This document shows positions 17,548-25,571 of a stretch of 64,000 nt of DNA, one piece after another. Origin of the DNA: an uncultured Treponema sp. (GTDB taxonomy: Bacteria; Spirochaetota; Spirochaetia; Treponematales; Treponemataceae); NCBI RefSeq assembly GCF_934725225.1, contig NZ_CAKVAM010000003.1:186001-250000 (forward strand). The letters are read 5' to 3'. Within the stretch, counting starts at the first letter, position 1; each line of letters starts with the position of its first letter. A program made the translations under genes and the position numbers. The notes beneath the pieces are model-generated. The model was not told the DNA's origin, did no database searches, and saw nothing but the letters and a program-made list of their open reading frames with translations.

Positions 17548-19137
17548 ATGTCTGAAAAAAAACTTGTTTTAATAATAGAAGCAAACCAAGGCTATATTCC
17601 GCAGACCGAAGACAAAGAAGGTTTTCAGGTTCAAAACAGCCTGCTTTTTTCCGCAATAACAGAAACTTACATTCCGCTTTTGAATATGTTCTGCCAGCTT
17701 GAAAAAGAAAACATTCCGTTCAAGCTCGGACTTGTAATTTCACCGTCAATTTGCGCGCTTCTTTCTGATTCAAGAATTCAAGATAAATATATAGAATACC
17801 TTGATGAACTGATTAAACTTGGGAATGCGGAAGTTTTAAGATGCAAAGATTCCGACTGCCTTGAACAAGCAAAAACCTGCCTTGAATCCATAGAAAAAAC
17901 AAAGTTTGACTTTACAGAAACTTATGGAAAAAATCTTCTTGGAAAAATAAGATACTTTGAAAAGCTTGGCATTCTTGAGCTTATTCCAACTGCCGCGACA
18001 TTTTCGTATCTTCCGCACTATAGCGACTATCCAGAAGCCATAAATGCTCAAATTGAAACAGGTCTTTATTCACAGAGAAATTTTTTTGGCGATACTGGAG
18101 ACGGATTCTGGCTTCCATATATGGGCTGGAACAAAAGTCTTGAAAGACCGCTTCGCTCTTACGGAATAAACTATACCATTCTTGACGCAAGAGCAATCCT
18201 GTTTTCTGAGCAATGCCCGCAGGAAGGAATATTTTCACCTGTCAGAACAAAAAACTCGCTTGTAATTTTCGGAAGCGATCCTGATACTCCGCAGGACATA
18301 GCAGGTGAAGACGGATTTCTTGAAAATGAAGCATACCGCTCTCAAATCCGCGATATAGGATTCGACCTTGAACAGGAAAAACTCGGAGATTTCTTTGGAA
18401 AAACTGACGCAAGAATTCCAACTGGATTTAAATACTGGAGCAATGAAAGCGAAGATGACGACCTTGTTCCTTATAATTCCGCAGAAGCAAAAAAGCAGAT
18501 TATAGAAGATGCCCTTAGCTTTTACACTTCCAAGGCTGAAAAACTTGAGCAAGCGGTGAACATAATGGAAGAAAAGGACGCAGTTCTAGTATGCACAATT
18601 CCAGCTGAATTTCTTGGGCAGAAATGGCATGAAGGCGTTGAATGGCTTGAAAATGTAATAAGATGCCGCGCAAGCAAAAGAGGATTTGAATTTGAGCTTT
18701 GTAAAAACCTCTTGGACAAGCAGTTTTCTTTGCCTAAAATTGAACCTTACCAGTGCTCGGCAAACGGTTTGGGATATGGAGAAGACCTTTTGGACAATTC
18801 AAACAGCTGGATGATACGCTACACACGAAAAGCAACCCAGCGCATAATAGACCTTGCAGAAAGATTTCCTTCTGAAACTTCACTTAAAGAACGACTTTTG
18901 AACATGGCGGCAAAACAAGTGCTTTTAGCTCAAAGCGGAGACTGGCCGGCAATGATTCACGACGGAAAAACACCGGGCTATATAGAAGAACTTTTCAAAG
19001 ATGAAATTCTTTCTTTCACGCGAGTGTTTGACTCATTGGCAAGCAACACTGTAAGCACAGAATGGCTTACTTCGTGCGAAAGAAAAAACACAATATTTCC
19101 GTGGCTAAACTACAGAATTTTCAGCAAAAAGAAATAG
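17548..19137 (+). CDS. GH57 / DUF1957 family glucan enzyme (probable 1,4-alpha-glucan branching enzyme)
   Basis: A 529-aa cytosolic protein with the GH57 arrangement: an N-terminal (beta/alpha)7 barrel beginning VLIIEANQGYIP, a TFSYLPHY segment, GFWLPYMGW, and a C-terminal helical DUF1957 part (ARKATQRIIDLAERF-like, QSGDWPAMIHDGKT). W-P-Y-M-W near residue 190 corresponds to the GFWLPECA motif of GH57 branching enzymes, although the exact catalytic pair is not certain here. It probably forms alpha-1,6 branches in glycogen. The first residue after the barrel strand is N/Q rather than the usual H in LHAH, so activity needs checking. Confidence 0.72.
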   Translation: MSEKKLVLIIEANQGYIPQTEDKEGFQVQNSLLFSAITETYIPLLNMFCQLEKENIPFKLGLVISPSICALLSDSRIQDKYIEYLDELIKLGNAEVLRCKDSDCLEQAKTCLESIEKTKFDFTETYGKNLLGKIRYFEKLGILELIPTAATFSYLPHYSDYPEAINAQIETGLYSQRNFFGDTGDGFWLPYMGWNKSLERPLRSYGINYTILDARAILFSEQCPQEGIFSPVRTKNSLVIFGSDPDTPQDIAGEDGFLENEAYRSQIRDIGFDLEQEKLGDFFGKTDARIPTGFKYWSNESEDDDLVPYNSAEAKKQIIEDALSFYTSKAEKLEQAVNIMEEKDAVLVCTIPAEFLGQKWHEGVEWLENVIRCRASKRGFEFELCKNLLDKQFSLPKIEPYQCSANGLGYGEDLLDNSNSWMIRYTRKATQRIIDLAERFPSETSLKERLLNMAAKQVLLAQSGDWPAMIHDGKTPGYIEELFKDEILSFTRVFDSLASNTVSTEWLTSCERKNTIFPWLNYRIFSKKK

Positions 19138-19177
19138 CAAATAATATACTGGATGAAGTTGATTTTTAAGAAAATGT

Positions 19178-19225
19178 ATTTTGAGTTATTTCTATGCGGT
19201 GCAAAGCAACAAAAAAACTCAAAAT
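19178..19225. terminator. Hairpin between convergent GH57 and CotH genes
   Basis: ATTTTGAGTT (19178-19187) and AACTCAAAAT (19216-19225) are perfect 10-bp arms around a 28-nt loop. Position between two convergent genes suggests a weak bidirectional terminator. Confidence 0.5.
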
Positions 19226-19230
19226 TTAAT

Positions 19231-20586
19231 CTATTCCATAAAAATCATATCCAGCCATTCAATGCGCTTCTCGCACCAGTCCACAAGAAACTCAACCTCG
19301 CTCCTGTAAGTTTTTCTTGAGCGATAGCCGGGCGCGCGTGGCCAGTTTGCGCTTCCAATTATGTGCCAAACAGAGTCATTGAGTTTTGCAGACTCATCTA
19401 AAACCCTGCCCTGCTTGCGAATCCATTCAATAGATTTCTTTAACGGCTCTCTTGTTTCAGCCCAGCGTTTCTTTACAAGAGACACAAACTCATCATCGCC
19501 GAACATACGGTTGTACCAACTGCTTTGATTGATTAAAAATCCTTCATAGTCTTTTGCCGCGGAAGAATTCTTTAACGGATCAAAAAAATTGAACATCTGA
19601 ATCCAAGCATTGTTGCTTAAGAGAGAACCATAGCTTCCTGGAGTAGTTGAGCTTTTTGAAGTGTTTCCGAATCCGATGTCGTGGTCCCATGCAGGTCCCA
19701 TATAAAGTTTTCCAGTGCCATAGTCATAGTTCATAAAGACCGAGTTGTAAAAATTCGCGTCGTAATTCTTGGAGAATTCCGCAAGCAAATACCAGTCCAC
19801 AAAAGAGTCCATGTCAAAATATTTCTTGTATCCATCAGCTTCATTCCAACCATCTGAATAAAGAAGCTTTTCAAGCGACTCAATTTTTGCCGCCCATTTC
19901 TTGTAGTTTTCTAAAGTTGACTTTGGTGAACGGATATTAAAGTGCAGTCTTGAATCCGTAGAAAAACTGTACGGCCGTCCATCGTGGCTGTCGATTTCAG
20001 CAAGAAAGCCTTCGCCTTCAAATTGCACACGATTTTCTACAACTTCAACTTTTTCTGTTATTCCATAAAGTCCGCGATATTTTCCATTTATGAAAAGCGT
20101 TACATAACGAGACTCAGGATTCCACTTCATCTTGTTCCAAACATTGTGAGTAAGATATTCGGCATAGTAATTTCTGAGCATTGAACGGTCGCAGGCGTTT
20201 GCCATCAAAATCCATTTGCGTGCGCCTTTCATTCCAAGAATACTCGCTGGACTTTCAAGTTTTAAAAGGTAAGGCTTTTTCTGTGTGAAAGTTGTTTTCC
20301 AAGTGGAATTTCCATGTCCGCGGATTTTGCAGCTACCTGAAATCTTTTCATGCTCAGACAAATTTCCAAGCGTAAAAGTAGCTTTTACATATTTTTCCTT
20401 GCTTTTTATTTCCTTAAGTTTGTCTGTGGAAATTTCAAGAATCGGAAACCCGAGTTTTTCACATTCAGAAAGTGTAATTTTTCTGTCAGAAGAAATAAGA
20501 AATGCAAAAAGAGCTCCAAACGCAAGCAAGAAGAGCGAAAGACCAAAAGCATACGAATATCTTCTTATTCCGTGAATAATTTTCAT
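19231..20586 (-). CDS. CotH-kinase family protein, membrane anchored
   Basis: A 451-aa protein with one N-terminal membrane helix (about 12-32) and an outside CotH domain. The characteristic SGSCKIRGHGNSTW, KKPYLLKL, GARKWILMANACDRSMLRNY, INGKYRGLYGITEKVEV and GPAWDHDIGFGN segments are all present. CotH proteins are atypical protein kinases; the spore-coat members phosphorylate secreted proteins. In anaerobes they often sit with VTC and DUF4956 genes, as here (it is third after VTC and DUF4956 on this strand). The substrate in a spirochaete is unknown. Confidence 0.88.
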   Translation of the reverse strand: MKIIHGIRRYSYAFGLSLFLLAFGALFAFLISSDRKITLSECEKLGFPILEISTDKLKEIKSKEKYVKATFTLGNLSEHEKISGSCKIRGHGNSTWKTTFTQKKPYLLKLESPASILGMKGARKWILMANACDRSMLRNYYAEYLTHNVWNKMKWNPESRYVTLFINGKYRGLYGITEKVEVVENRVQFEGEGFLAEIDSHDGRPYSFSTDSRLHFNIRSPKSTLENYKKWAAKIESLEKLLYSDGWNEADGYKKYFDMDSFVDWYLLAEFSKNYDANFYNSVFMNYDYGTGKLYMGPAWDHDIGFGNTSKSSTTPGSYGSLLSNNAWIQMFNFFDPLKNSSAAKDYEGFLINQSSWYNRMFGDDEFVSLVKKRWAETREPLKKSIEWIRKQGRVLDESAKLNDSVWHIIGSANWPRAPGYRSRKTYRSEVEFLVDWCEKRIEWLDMIFME

Positions 20587-20635
20587 TTTCCGCTCTTCCT
20601 AGTTAAAACATTGCAATAAAAGTACAAAACTGAAT

Positions 20636-21310
20636 CTAGTATGTAACTTCGCCGTCGTGTGCGAGGATTGTCGAAGAGGAAACATTTTCCGTGCCCGCAA
20701 CTTTCTGCAACAGCGCGGAATCGTCTTTCGAGCGGATTTCAACAACGAGATTCACTTTTCCGTTTGAAAGCGCGCGGCTTTTCACAGTGTAGTATTTGCA
20801 GAATTCCTTAACAATCGCCATGATTTTCTCTTCAAGCTCGTAGCCGCTTCCGCTAACCATCAGGATTTTCGGAGCTTTCGCCACAGGAATCCGGTCAAAA
20901 ACAAAAAGCGCGACAGTCAGAATGAACGCAAGAACGCAGGAAATCTGGGCAAGACCAGCTCCGCAGATAATTCCGGTTGAAATTGCCCAGAAAAGGAAAA
21001 CCAAATCCATCGGGTCTTTAATCGCAGTCCTGAAACGCACGATAGAAAGCGCACCGACCATACCAAGCGAAATCACAACGCTCGACTGTATCGTAAGAAT
21101 AACGCCGGCTGTAATCAGAACAAGGGCCGGAAGCGCGATGTTGAACGACTTCGAGTAAAAAGTCCTTCTCGTCAAAAGCCTGTACGCAAAGAAAATGTAA
21201 AGCGCGAAAAACGCCGCAATCAAAAACACAACGATGATGTTCTCAGGCGTCGCGTCGTATCTCGTGAATCCCTGAATAAACGACTTCTTAAAAATATCCT
21301 TGAATCCCAT
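20636..21310 (-). CDS. DUF4956 membrane protein
   Basis: A 224-aa protein with about four membrane helices in the first 140 residues and the conserved GMVGALSIVRFRTAIKDPMD segment that marks DUF4956. A soluble C-terminal domain (EEKIMAIVKEFCKYYTVKSR) follows. The family is repeatedly linked with VTC/polyphosphate-polymerase-like and CotH proteins; its function is not established. Codons are clearly more GC-rich than in the flanking CotH genes (many CGC, GCG, GTC), also true of the next gene, hinting at a shared separate origin or expression-related bias. Confidence 0.85.
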   Translation of the reverse strand: MGFKDIFKKSFIQGFTRYDATPENIIVVFLIAAFFALYIFFAYRLLTRRTFYSKSFNIALPALVLITAGVILTIQSSVVISLGMVGALSIVRFRTAIKDPMDLVFLFWAISTGIICGAGLAQISCVLAFILTVALFVFDRIPVAKAPKILMVSGSGYELEEKIMAIVKEFCKYYTVKSRALSNGKVNLVVEIRSKDDSALLQKVAGTENVSSSTILAHDGEVTY

Positions 21311-21358
21311 AAAAACTCCTTTTTGCTTTCTATAAATAATTAAATAAAGTGTTGCACC

Positions 21359-22072
21359 TTAAGCTCTGAATCCGCAGCGAAGCCCCTGAATGTCGAACTT
21401 TCTGCAGATGTAATATTTTGAGAACGAAGTCCACTGCAGCGCGCTTGTTTGGAGAGCCTCGTTTATAAAATCCGGCAGAAGCTCGTCATACTTCACCTCA
21501 ATCATATTTGTTCCAAACGGAAAAACCGAGCGGAATGCCGCATCCTCGTTAAAAAAATCCCCGATATTGCTTGAAGAGCGAAGATTCCTGTCAAAAGTGA
21601 TTCTCACATTTCCGTCGTCATAAGTGAAAGGAACTCGCTCGTAGGCGACAATCTCAACCGGGCGGAGCGCGCGGAACTGCATCTGGCAAATCAGCTTTTT
21701 CAAGAGATAAGGCGTCTCGCCCGTAAAGTCAGGGATTTTTCCCGCCATAATCTCCTCGAGCGTCTCAAGCTTAACCGGGCAGGAAGTCTTCAGACACATT
21801 CCGTTTTCCTTTCTCTTCAGTTCAAGCGAAATTCTATTTTTCTGGCAGTTGTAGATTCTGATTCTGAATTTCTCGCGCGGGTCTGTGCCGTTCTCGTTTT
21901 CAAGATAGCACGTGTTGAAGATGTCGTCGAAATAAATGCTTCTGATTGCGTACTCGCCCTTCTCGCCGGCGTTCTTGTCGCGCGGAAGAATCGCGTCCAG
22001 CCGCTGCTCAATCGCAGAAAGCGTGATTTCAGGAGAAAGATACTTGAACTCGTGGCGGTATTTTGCGCTCAT
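21359..22072 (-). CDS. VTC / polyphosphate-polymerase-domain protein
   Basis: A 237-aa single VTC domain. RHEFKYLSPE opens the tunnel; YAIRSIYFDD, FRIRIYNC with RISLELKRKENG, VEIVAYERVPF and VRITFDRNLR give the basic residues, and MIEVKYDELLPDFI supplies the acidic ones. Yeast Vtc4 makes polyphosphate from ATP with this fold; bacterial homologues next to CotH and DUF4956 are poorly studied. It is the first gene of the VTC-DUF4956-CotH unit and is divergent from a second CotH gene across a promoter region with a G8 tract. Confidence 0.85.
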   Translation of the reverse strand: MSAKYRHEFKYLSPEITLSAIEQRLDAILPRDKNAGEKGEYAIRSIYFDDIFNTCYLENENGTDPREKFRIRIYNCQKNRISLELKRKENGMCLKTSCPVKLETLEEIMAGKIPDFTGETPYLLKKLICQMQFRALRPVEIVAYERVPFTYDDGNVRITFDRNLRSSSNIGDFFNEDAAFRSVFPFGTNMIEVKYDELLPDFINEALQTSALQWTSFSKYYICRKFDIQGLRCGFRA

Positions 22073-22130
22073 CTAAAACCTTTTTTCTAAGCTTCTGGTT
22101 ACCGAATAGGCGGTAACTAGAATTAATGGT

Positions 22131-22151
22131 ACAATGATTATAGTTCATTGT
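22131..22151. promoter_or_regulatory. Operator-like inverted repeat between divergent CotH and VTC genes
   Basis: ACAATGA-N7-TCATTGT, perfect 7-bp arms. Read leftward, its spacer and arm contain TATAAT (22142-22137), a likely -10 box for the VTC operon. A second repeat GTTACCG-N6-CGGTAAC lies at 22098-22117. Confidence 0.5.
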
Positions 22152-22160
22152 CAAGAGTAC

Positions 22161-22168
22161 GGGGGGGG
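22161..22168 (+). repeat. Poly-G tract (G8) in a divergent promoter region
   Basis: Eight G between the ACAATGA/TCATTGT repeat and the CotH promoter, 17 nt before its -35 box. Read leftward the C8 falls where the -35 box of the VTC promoter would lie. Length changes would alter spacing for one or both promoters. Confidence 0.8.
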
Positions 22169-22185
22169 TAAAAACAGTTAAAAAG

Positions 22186-22214
22186 TTGAAGAAAAATGCA
22201 AATAATGCTATAAA
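22186..22214 (+). promoter_or_regulatory. Promoter of second CotH gene, near-leaderless
   Basis: TTGAAG (22186-22191), 17-nt spacer, TATAAA (22209-22214). The ATG at 22220 follows by 5 nt, so the transcript probably starts at the AUG. Confidence 0.55.
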
Positions 22215-22219
22215 AAAGT

Positions 22220-23455
22220 ATGCAATTAAAAACAAACTCTTTTTTGCACTTGGCAATTCTAGCAATTCTTTCTGTTCTTTTAATTCTGATGTTTTCAAAT
22301 TCGTCAAAAAATCAGATTACGCCAGAAAAATGCAAGGAAATAGGACTTCCTGTCATGCACATTGACACAATGGCAGGCAAAAAAATAAATTCAAAAATAA
22401 ACTATGTAACGGCAATGTACGAAGCCGAAGAGCTTTCAGGCTCATGTAAAATCCGCGGACACGGAAACACAACATGGCAGACAAGGGAACTTTACAAAAG
22501 GCCATACCTTTTAAAGTTAAACAAAGCCGCCCCGCTTTTTGGAATGCAACAATCAAAAAAATGGATTTTAATGGCAAACACTGCTGACAAAACCTCGCTT
22601 AGAAATGAATACGCTTATTTTCTTGCAAGAAATGTCTGGAACAGAATGAAATGGACTCCAGACGCAAGGTTTGCCGCAGTTTTTATAAACGGAAAATTCA
22701 ACGGACTTTATCAAGTTACAGAAAAAATCGAGTATGAAAAACTTTCTCTTCCAAAAGACTCATTTCTCGCAACTGTAAATTCAAGGCTTAATAAGGAATG
22801 GAATTTTTGCACATCACGCGGAACAAAAATCAGCATAAGAATGGAAGAAAAATCCGAAGCAGAATACAAGCAAATGGAGCAGATAATCCAAAATGCCGAA
22901 GATGTGATTTTTTCACCTGATTTCAAATCCGCGGAAAAAGGCTGGCAAAGTGTAATCGACGAAGATTCATTTGTTGACTGGTATCTTATAAACGAATTTA
23001 CAAAGAACCACGACGCAAAATTTCAGGCTTCCTGCTATTTTTATTATGATTCGCAGGCAAAGAAAATTTTCATGGGACCGCTCTGGGACCTGGATATTTC
23101 ATGCGGAAACATAAGCTACGACGGCTGTCAAGACCCGGAAGGATTTTGGATAAACAAAGATCAATGGTACAAGAGGCTTTTTGAAGATGAATATTTTGAA
23201 GGAAAAGTCGCAGAACGATGGAACGAAACAAAACAAGAGCTTATTTCCTCTTTCGACTGGCTTGAAAACGAGTCAAAAAATGTAAAACCTTTTGTAATGC
23301 TAAATGATTCAGTCTGGCACAATCTTGGAAAGCGACAATGGCCTCATGCTCCCGGCTGGAAAAACCGCAAAACTTACGAAAGCGAAGTTGACTATATGGC
23401 TGACTTCCTAAAAAAACGTGAGCAATGGATGAGCAATGCATATTCCGGCAATTGA
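22220..23455 (+). CDS. Second CotH-kinase family protein
   Basis: A 411-aa paralogue of the CotH protein at 19231-20586: one N-terminal membrane helix (about 7-27), then SGSCKIRGHGNTTW, KRPYLLKLN, SKKWILMANTADKTSLRNEY, INGKFNGLYQVTEKIEY, DLDISCGN. Both end in the same region, NDSVWH with RQWPHAPGWKNRKTYESEVD here. The shared segments show a duplication, now in divergent orientation around a VTC-DUF4956 core. The G8 tract upstream suggests that this copy may be expressed variably. Confidence 0.88.
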   Translation: MQLKTNSFLHLAILAILSVLLILMFSNSSKNQITPEKCKEIGLPVMHIDTMAGKKINSKINYVTAMYEAEELSGSCKIRGHGNTTWQTRELYKRPYLLKLNKAAPLFGMQQSKKWILMANTADKTSLRNEYAYFLARNVWNRMKWTPDARFAAVFINGKFNGLYQVTEKIEYEKLSLPKDSFLATVNSRLNKEWNFCTSRGTKISIRMEEKSEAEYKQMEQIIQNAEDVIFSPDFKSAEKGWQSVIDEDSFVDWYLINEFTKNHDAKFQASCYFYYDSQAKKIFMGPLWDLDISCGNISYDGCQDPEGFWINKDQWYKRLFEDEYFEGKVAERWNETKQELISSFDWLENESKNVKPFVMLNDSVWHNLGKRQWPHAPGWKNRKTYESEVDYMADFLKKREQWMSNAYSGN

Positions 23456-23551
23456 ATTTCCATTTTCAAAGTGATATAATTTTTGCCAAGATTCCGGCAG
23501 GCTTACATTTTTAGCCGGATTCATATTTCTACATATCTCGAGGTAAACGGT

Positions 23552-24253
23552 ATGAAGTACACTGCAGAAGTGGAGCACATGTGCCCGTTGGCAAAAGGTG
23601 CTTATCACGGACCTGCTCCCATCCCTGAGGAAGGCGCATGGGTTCAGGCAAAGACTCAGGAAGATATTTCCGGTTTCACACACGGAATCGGCTGGTGCGC
23701 ACCACAGCAGGGCGCCTGCAAGCTGACTCTCAATGTCAAGAACGGAGTCATCGAGGAGGCTCTTGTCGAGACAATCGGATGCTCAGGAATGACACACTCG
23801 GCAGCTATGGCTTCTGAAATTCTCATCGGAAAGACAATCATCGAAGCCCTTAACACGGACCTTGTATGCGACGCGATCAACACCGCGATGCGCGAGCTTT
23901 TCCTTCAGATTGTATACGGACGCACTCAGTCCGCATATTCAAAGGACGGTCTAAAAGTCGGAGCCTCCCTTGAGGATCTCGGAAAGAATCTCCGCTCACA
24001 GGTCGGAACAATGTTCGCAACACGCAAGACAGGTCCGCGCTATCTTGAGATGACAGAAGGATATGTTGAGACTTGCGCCGTTGACAAGGACAACCAGATT
24101 ATAGGTTACAACTGCATCAACTTCGGAAAGCTCATGGACGCGCTCAAGGCCGGAACAGATCCTAAAGAAGCAATCGAAAAGGCACGCACACACTACGGAC
24201 GCGTTACAGAAGATCAGGGCATGGTCAAGCTCATCGACCCTAGAAAGGAATAA
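23552..24253 (+). CDS. NifU-like iron-sulfur scaffold-family protein (GGGtGRT partner)
   Basis: A 233-aa protein whose first residues are MKYTAEVEHMCPLAKGAYHG. I chose ATG 23552 because CGAGGTAAACGGT is a proper ribosome site and the upstream extension lacks coding character. GWCAPQQGACKLTLNVKNGVI and VETIGCSGMTHSAAMASE carry cysteines in the arrangement of NifU/IscU-like scaffolds. The family is consistently encoded before the GGGtGRT protein, which follows here after 11 nt. An Fe-S assembly role is the family annotation and has not been shown for this pair. Codons are strongly biased (CTC, ATC, CGC), like highly expressed genes. Confidence 0.82.
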   Translation: MKYTAEVEHMCPLAKGAYHGPAPIPEEGAWVQAKTQEDISGFTHGIGWCAPQQGACKLTLNVKNGVIEEALVETIGCSGMTHSAAMASEILIGKTIIEALNTDLVCDAINTAMRELFLQIVYGRTQSAYSKDGLKVGASLEDLGKNLRSQVGTMFATRKTGPRYLEMTEGYVETCAVDKDNQIIGYNCINFGKLMDALKAGTDPKEAIEKARTHYGRVTEDQGMVKLIDPRKE

Positions 24254-24264
24254 GGAGGAATACA

Positions 24265-25311
24265 ATGGCAACATTATTTGAAGATTTTGAAGGTCGCATT
24301 CCTCAGGTAAACAAGACTCTCAAGGAATATGGATTCGCGGAAGGAGAAGCAGGACTTCAGGCTGCACGCGATCTGTGCAAGTCAAAGGGCTTTGATCCTT
24401 ATGAAATCTGCCAGTCAACACAGCAGATCTGTTTTGAAGATGCAAAATGGGCTTATGTTCTCGGCTCTGCAATCGCTCTCAAAAAGGGTGAGAAAGCCGG
24501 AAGCATGACAGGAAGCGAGGCAGCCGCAGCAATCGGAGAGGGACTCCAGGCGTTCTGTCTTCCAGGCTCAGTAGCCGATGACCGCAAAGTAGGTCTCGGA
24601 CACGGAAACCTTGGCGCACGTCTTCTTTCCGAGGAGACACAGTGCTTCGCATTCCTTGCAGGACACGAGTCTTTCGCCGCAGCTGAAGGTGCAATCAAAA
24701 TCGCTGCGAACGCAAACAAAGTCCGCAAGAACAAGCTCCGTGTAATCCTGAACGGTCTTGGAAAGGACGCAGCGCAGATTATCAGCCGCATCAACGGGTT
24801 TACATACGTTCAGACAAAATTCGACTACTTCAACGGAAACGGAACTGACAAGGCTCTTACAGTCGTAAAGGAAGTTCCTTACGGAAACAATCCTGACCGC
24901 CTCATCGTAAAATGCTACGGCGCTGACGATGTGCGCGAGGGAGTCGCAATCATGTGGCACGAGAATGTCGATGTCTCAATCACAGGAAACTCCACAAACC
25001 CGACAAGATTCCAGCATCCTGTCGCAGGAACTTACAAGAAGGAGCGCCTCCTTGCCGGAAAGAACTACTTCTCTGTAGCTTCAGGCGGCGGAACAGGACG
25101 CACACTTCACCCTGACAACATGGCTGCAGGTCCGGCTTCTTACGGATTTACAGACACATTGGGCCGCATGCACTCTGATGCACAGTTCGCAGGTTCTTCT
25201 TCTGTTCCTGCACACGTTGAGATGATGGGCTTCATGGGAATGGGAAACAACCCGATGGTAGGCTGCACTGTTGCTTGTGCTGTTGCAGTTGCTGAAGCTT
25301 TCAAGAAATAA
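24265..25311 (+). CDS. GGGtGRT protein
   Basis: A 348-aa protein with the diagnostic SVASGGGTGRTLHPDNMAAG near residues 270-290 and a C-terminal GMGNNPMVGCTVACAVAVAE. It contains repeated Gly-rich segments (GLGHGNLGARLL, VILNGLGKDAAQII). The family is defined by the GGGtGRT motif and by linkage with the NifU-like gene upstream; its reaction is unknown to me. An AAGGAGG site precedes the ATG. The last 15 codons recur 131 nt downstream as a separate mini-ORF with synonymous changes. Confidence 0.85.
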   Translation: MATLFEDFEGRIPQVNKTLKEYGFAEGEAGLQAARDLCKSKGFDPYEICQSTQQICFEDAKWAYVLGSAIALKKGEKAGSMTGSEAAAAIGEGLQAFCLPGSVADDRKVGLGHGNLGARLLSEETQCFAFLAGHESFAAAEGAIKIAANANKVRKNKLRVILNGLGKDAAQIISRINGFTYVQTKFDYFNGNGTDKALTVVKEVPYGNNPDRLIVKCYGADDVREGVAIMWHENVDVSITGNSTNPTRFQHPVAGTYKKERLLAGKNYFSVASGGGTGRTLHPDNMAAGPASYGFTDTLGRMHSDAQFAGSSSVPAHVEMMGFMGMGNNPMVGCTVACAVAVAEAFKK

Positions 25312-25348
25312 ACTGAAAGCAATTCAGCAATAGTAACTGAAGCAGCCG

Positions 25349-25409
25349 TGCGAGTTTTTATGTTTTTTGCATAGCAAAAATGCGAGCATTGCGAGCAAAT
25401 AAAAACTCG
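25349..25409. repeat. Imperfect palindrome between GGGtGRT and its C-terminal copy
   Basis: CGAGTTTTTAT at the left pairs with AATAAAAACTCG (25398-25409). An inner hairpin TTTTTGC-ATA-GCAAAAA and a repeat TGCGAGCA/TGCGAGCA lie between. It shares the GAGTTT/AAACTC theme with the larger palindrome at 58615. Confidence 0.5.
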
Positions 25410-25433
25410 AGTTTCATCCGGAGGAAACGACGG

Positions 25434-25490
25434 ATGAAAACTTGTACAGTAGCTTGCGCCGTTGCAGTTGCTGAAGCTTTCAAGAAATAA
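25434..25490 (+). CDS. 18-codon mini-ORF repeating the GGGtGRT C-terminus
   Basis: ATG 25434 follows GGAGG by 9 nt and reads MKTCTVACAVAVAEAFKK, then TAA. The last 15 residues are identical to the GGGtGRT C-terminus (25264-25311), but the first codons differ at third positions (TGT/TGC, ACA/ACT, GTA/GTT), while 30 nt at the end are identical. It is most likely a recombination remnant of a diverged GGGtGRT copy rather than a simple recent duplication. Translation as a free peptide is possible but unproven. Confidence 0.5.
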   Translation: MKTCTVACAVAVAEAFKK

Positions 25491-25522
25491 TCTGAAAGCA
25501 CTTTCAAGTGTAAAAAAAACAC

Positions 25523-25554
25523 AAAAGCCGTTTGGAGTTTTCCAAACGGCTTTT
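25523..25554 (+). terminator. Intrinsic terminator of the NifU-like/GGGtGRT operon
   Basis: AAAAGCCGTTTGGA pairs with TCCAAACGGCTTTT around a 4-nt loop, with T-rich tail. The symmetric A/T flanks would let it act on the convergent gene as well. Confidence 0.9.
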
Positions 25555-25571
25555 CTTATACTCATATTGCT

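Noticed and set aside
22029..22307. 92-codon minus-strand frame through the G8 tract between the VTC and CotH genes
   Set aside because: It overlaps both promoter elements and the start of the real CotH gene; the translation has no family character.
24453..24960. Overlapping open frames opposite the GGGtGRT gene
   Set aside because: They arise from the strong codon bias of the highly biased sense gene; compositions are Cys/Arg/Leu-rich noise.
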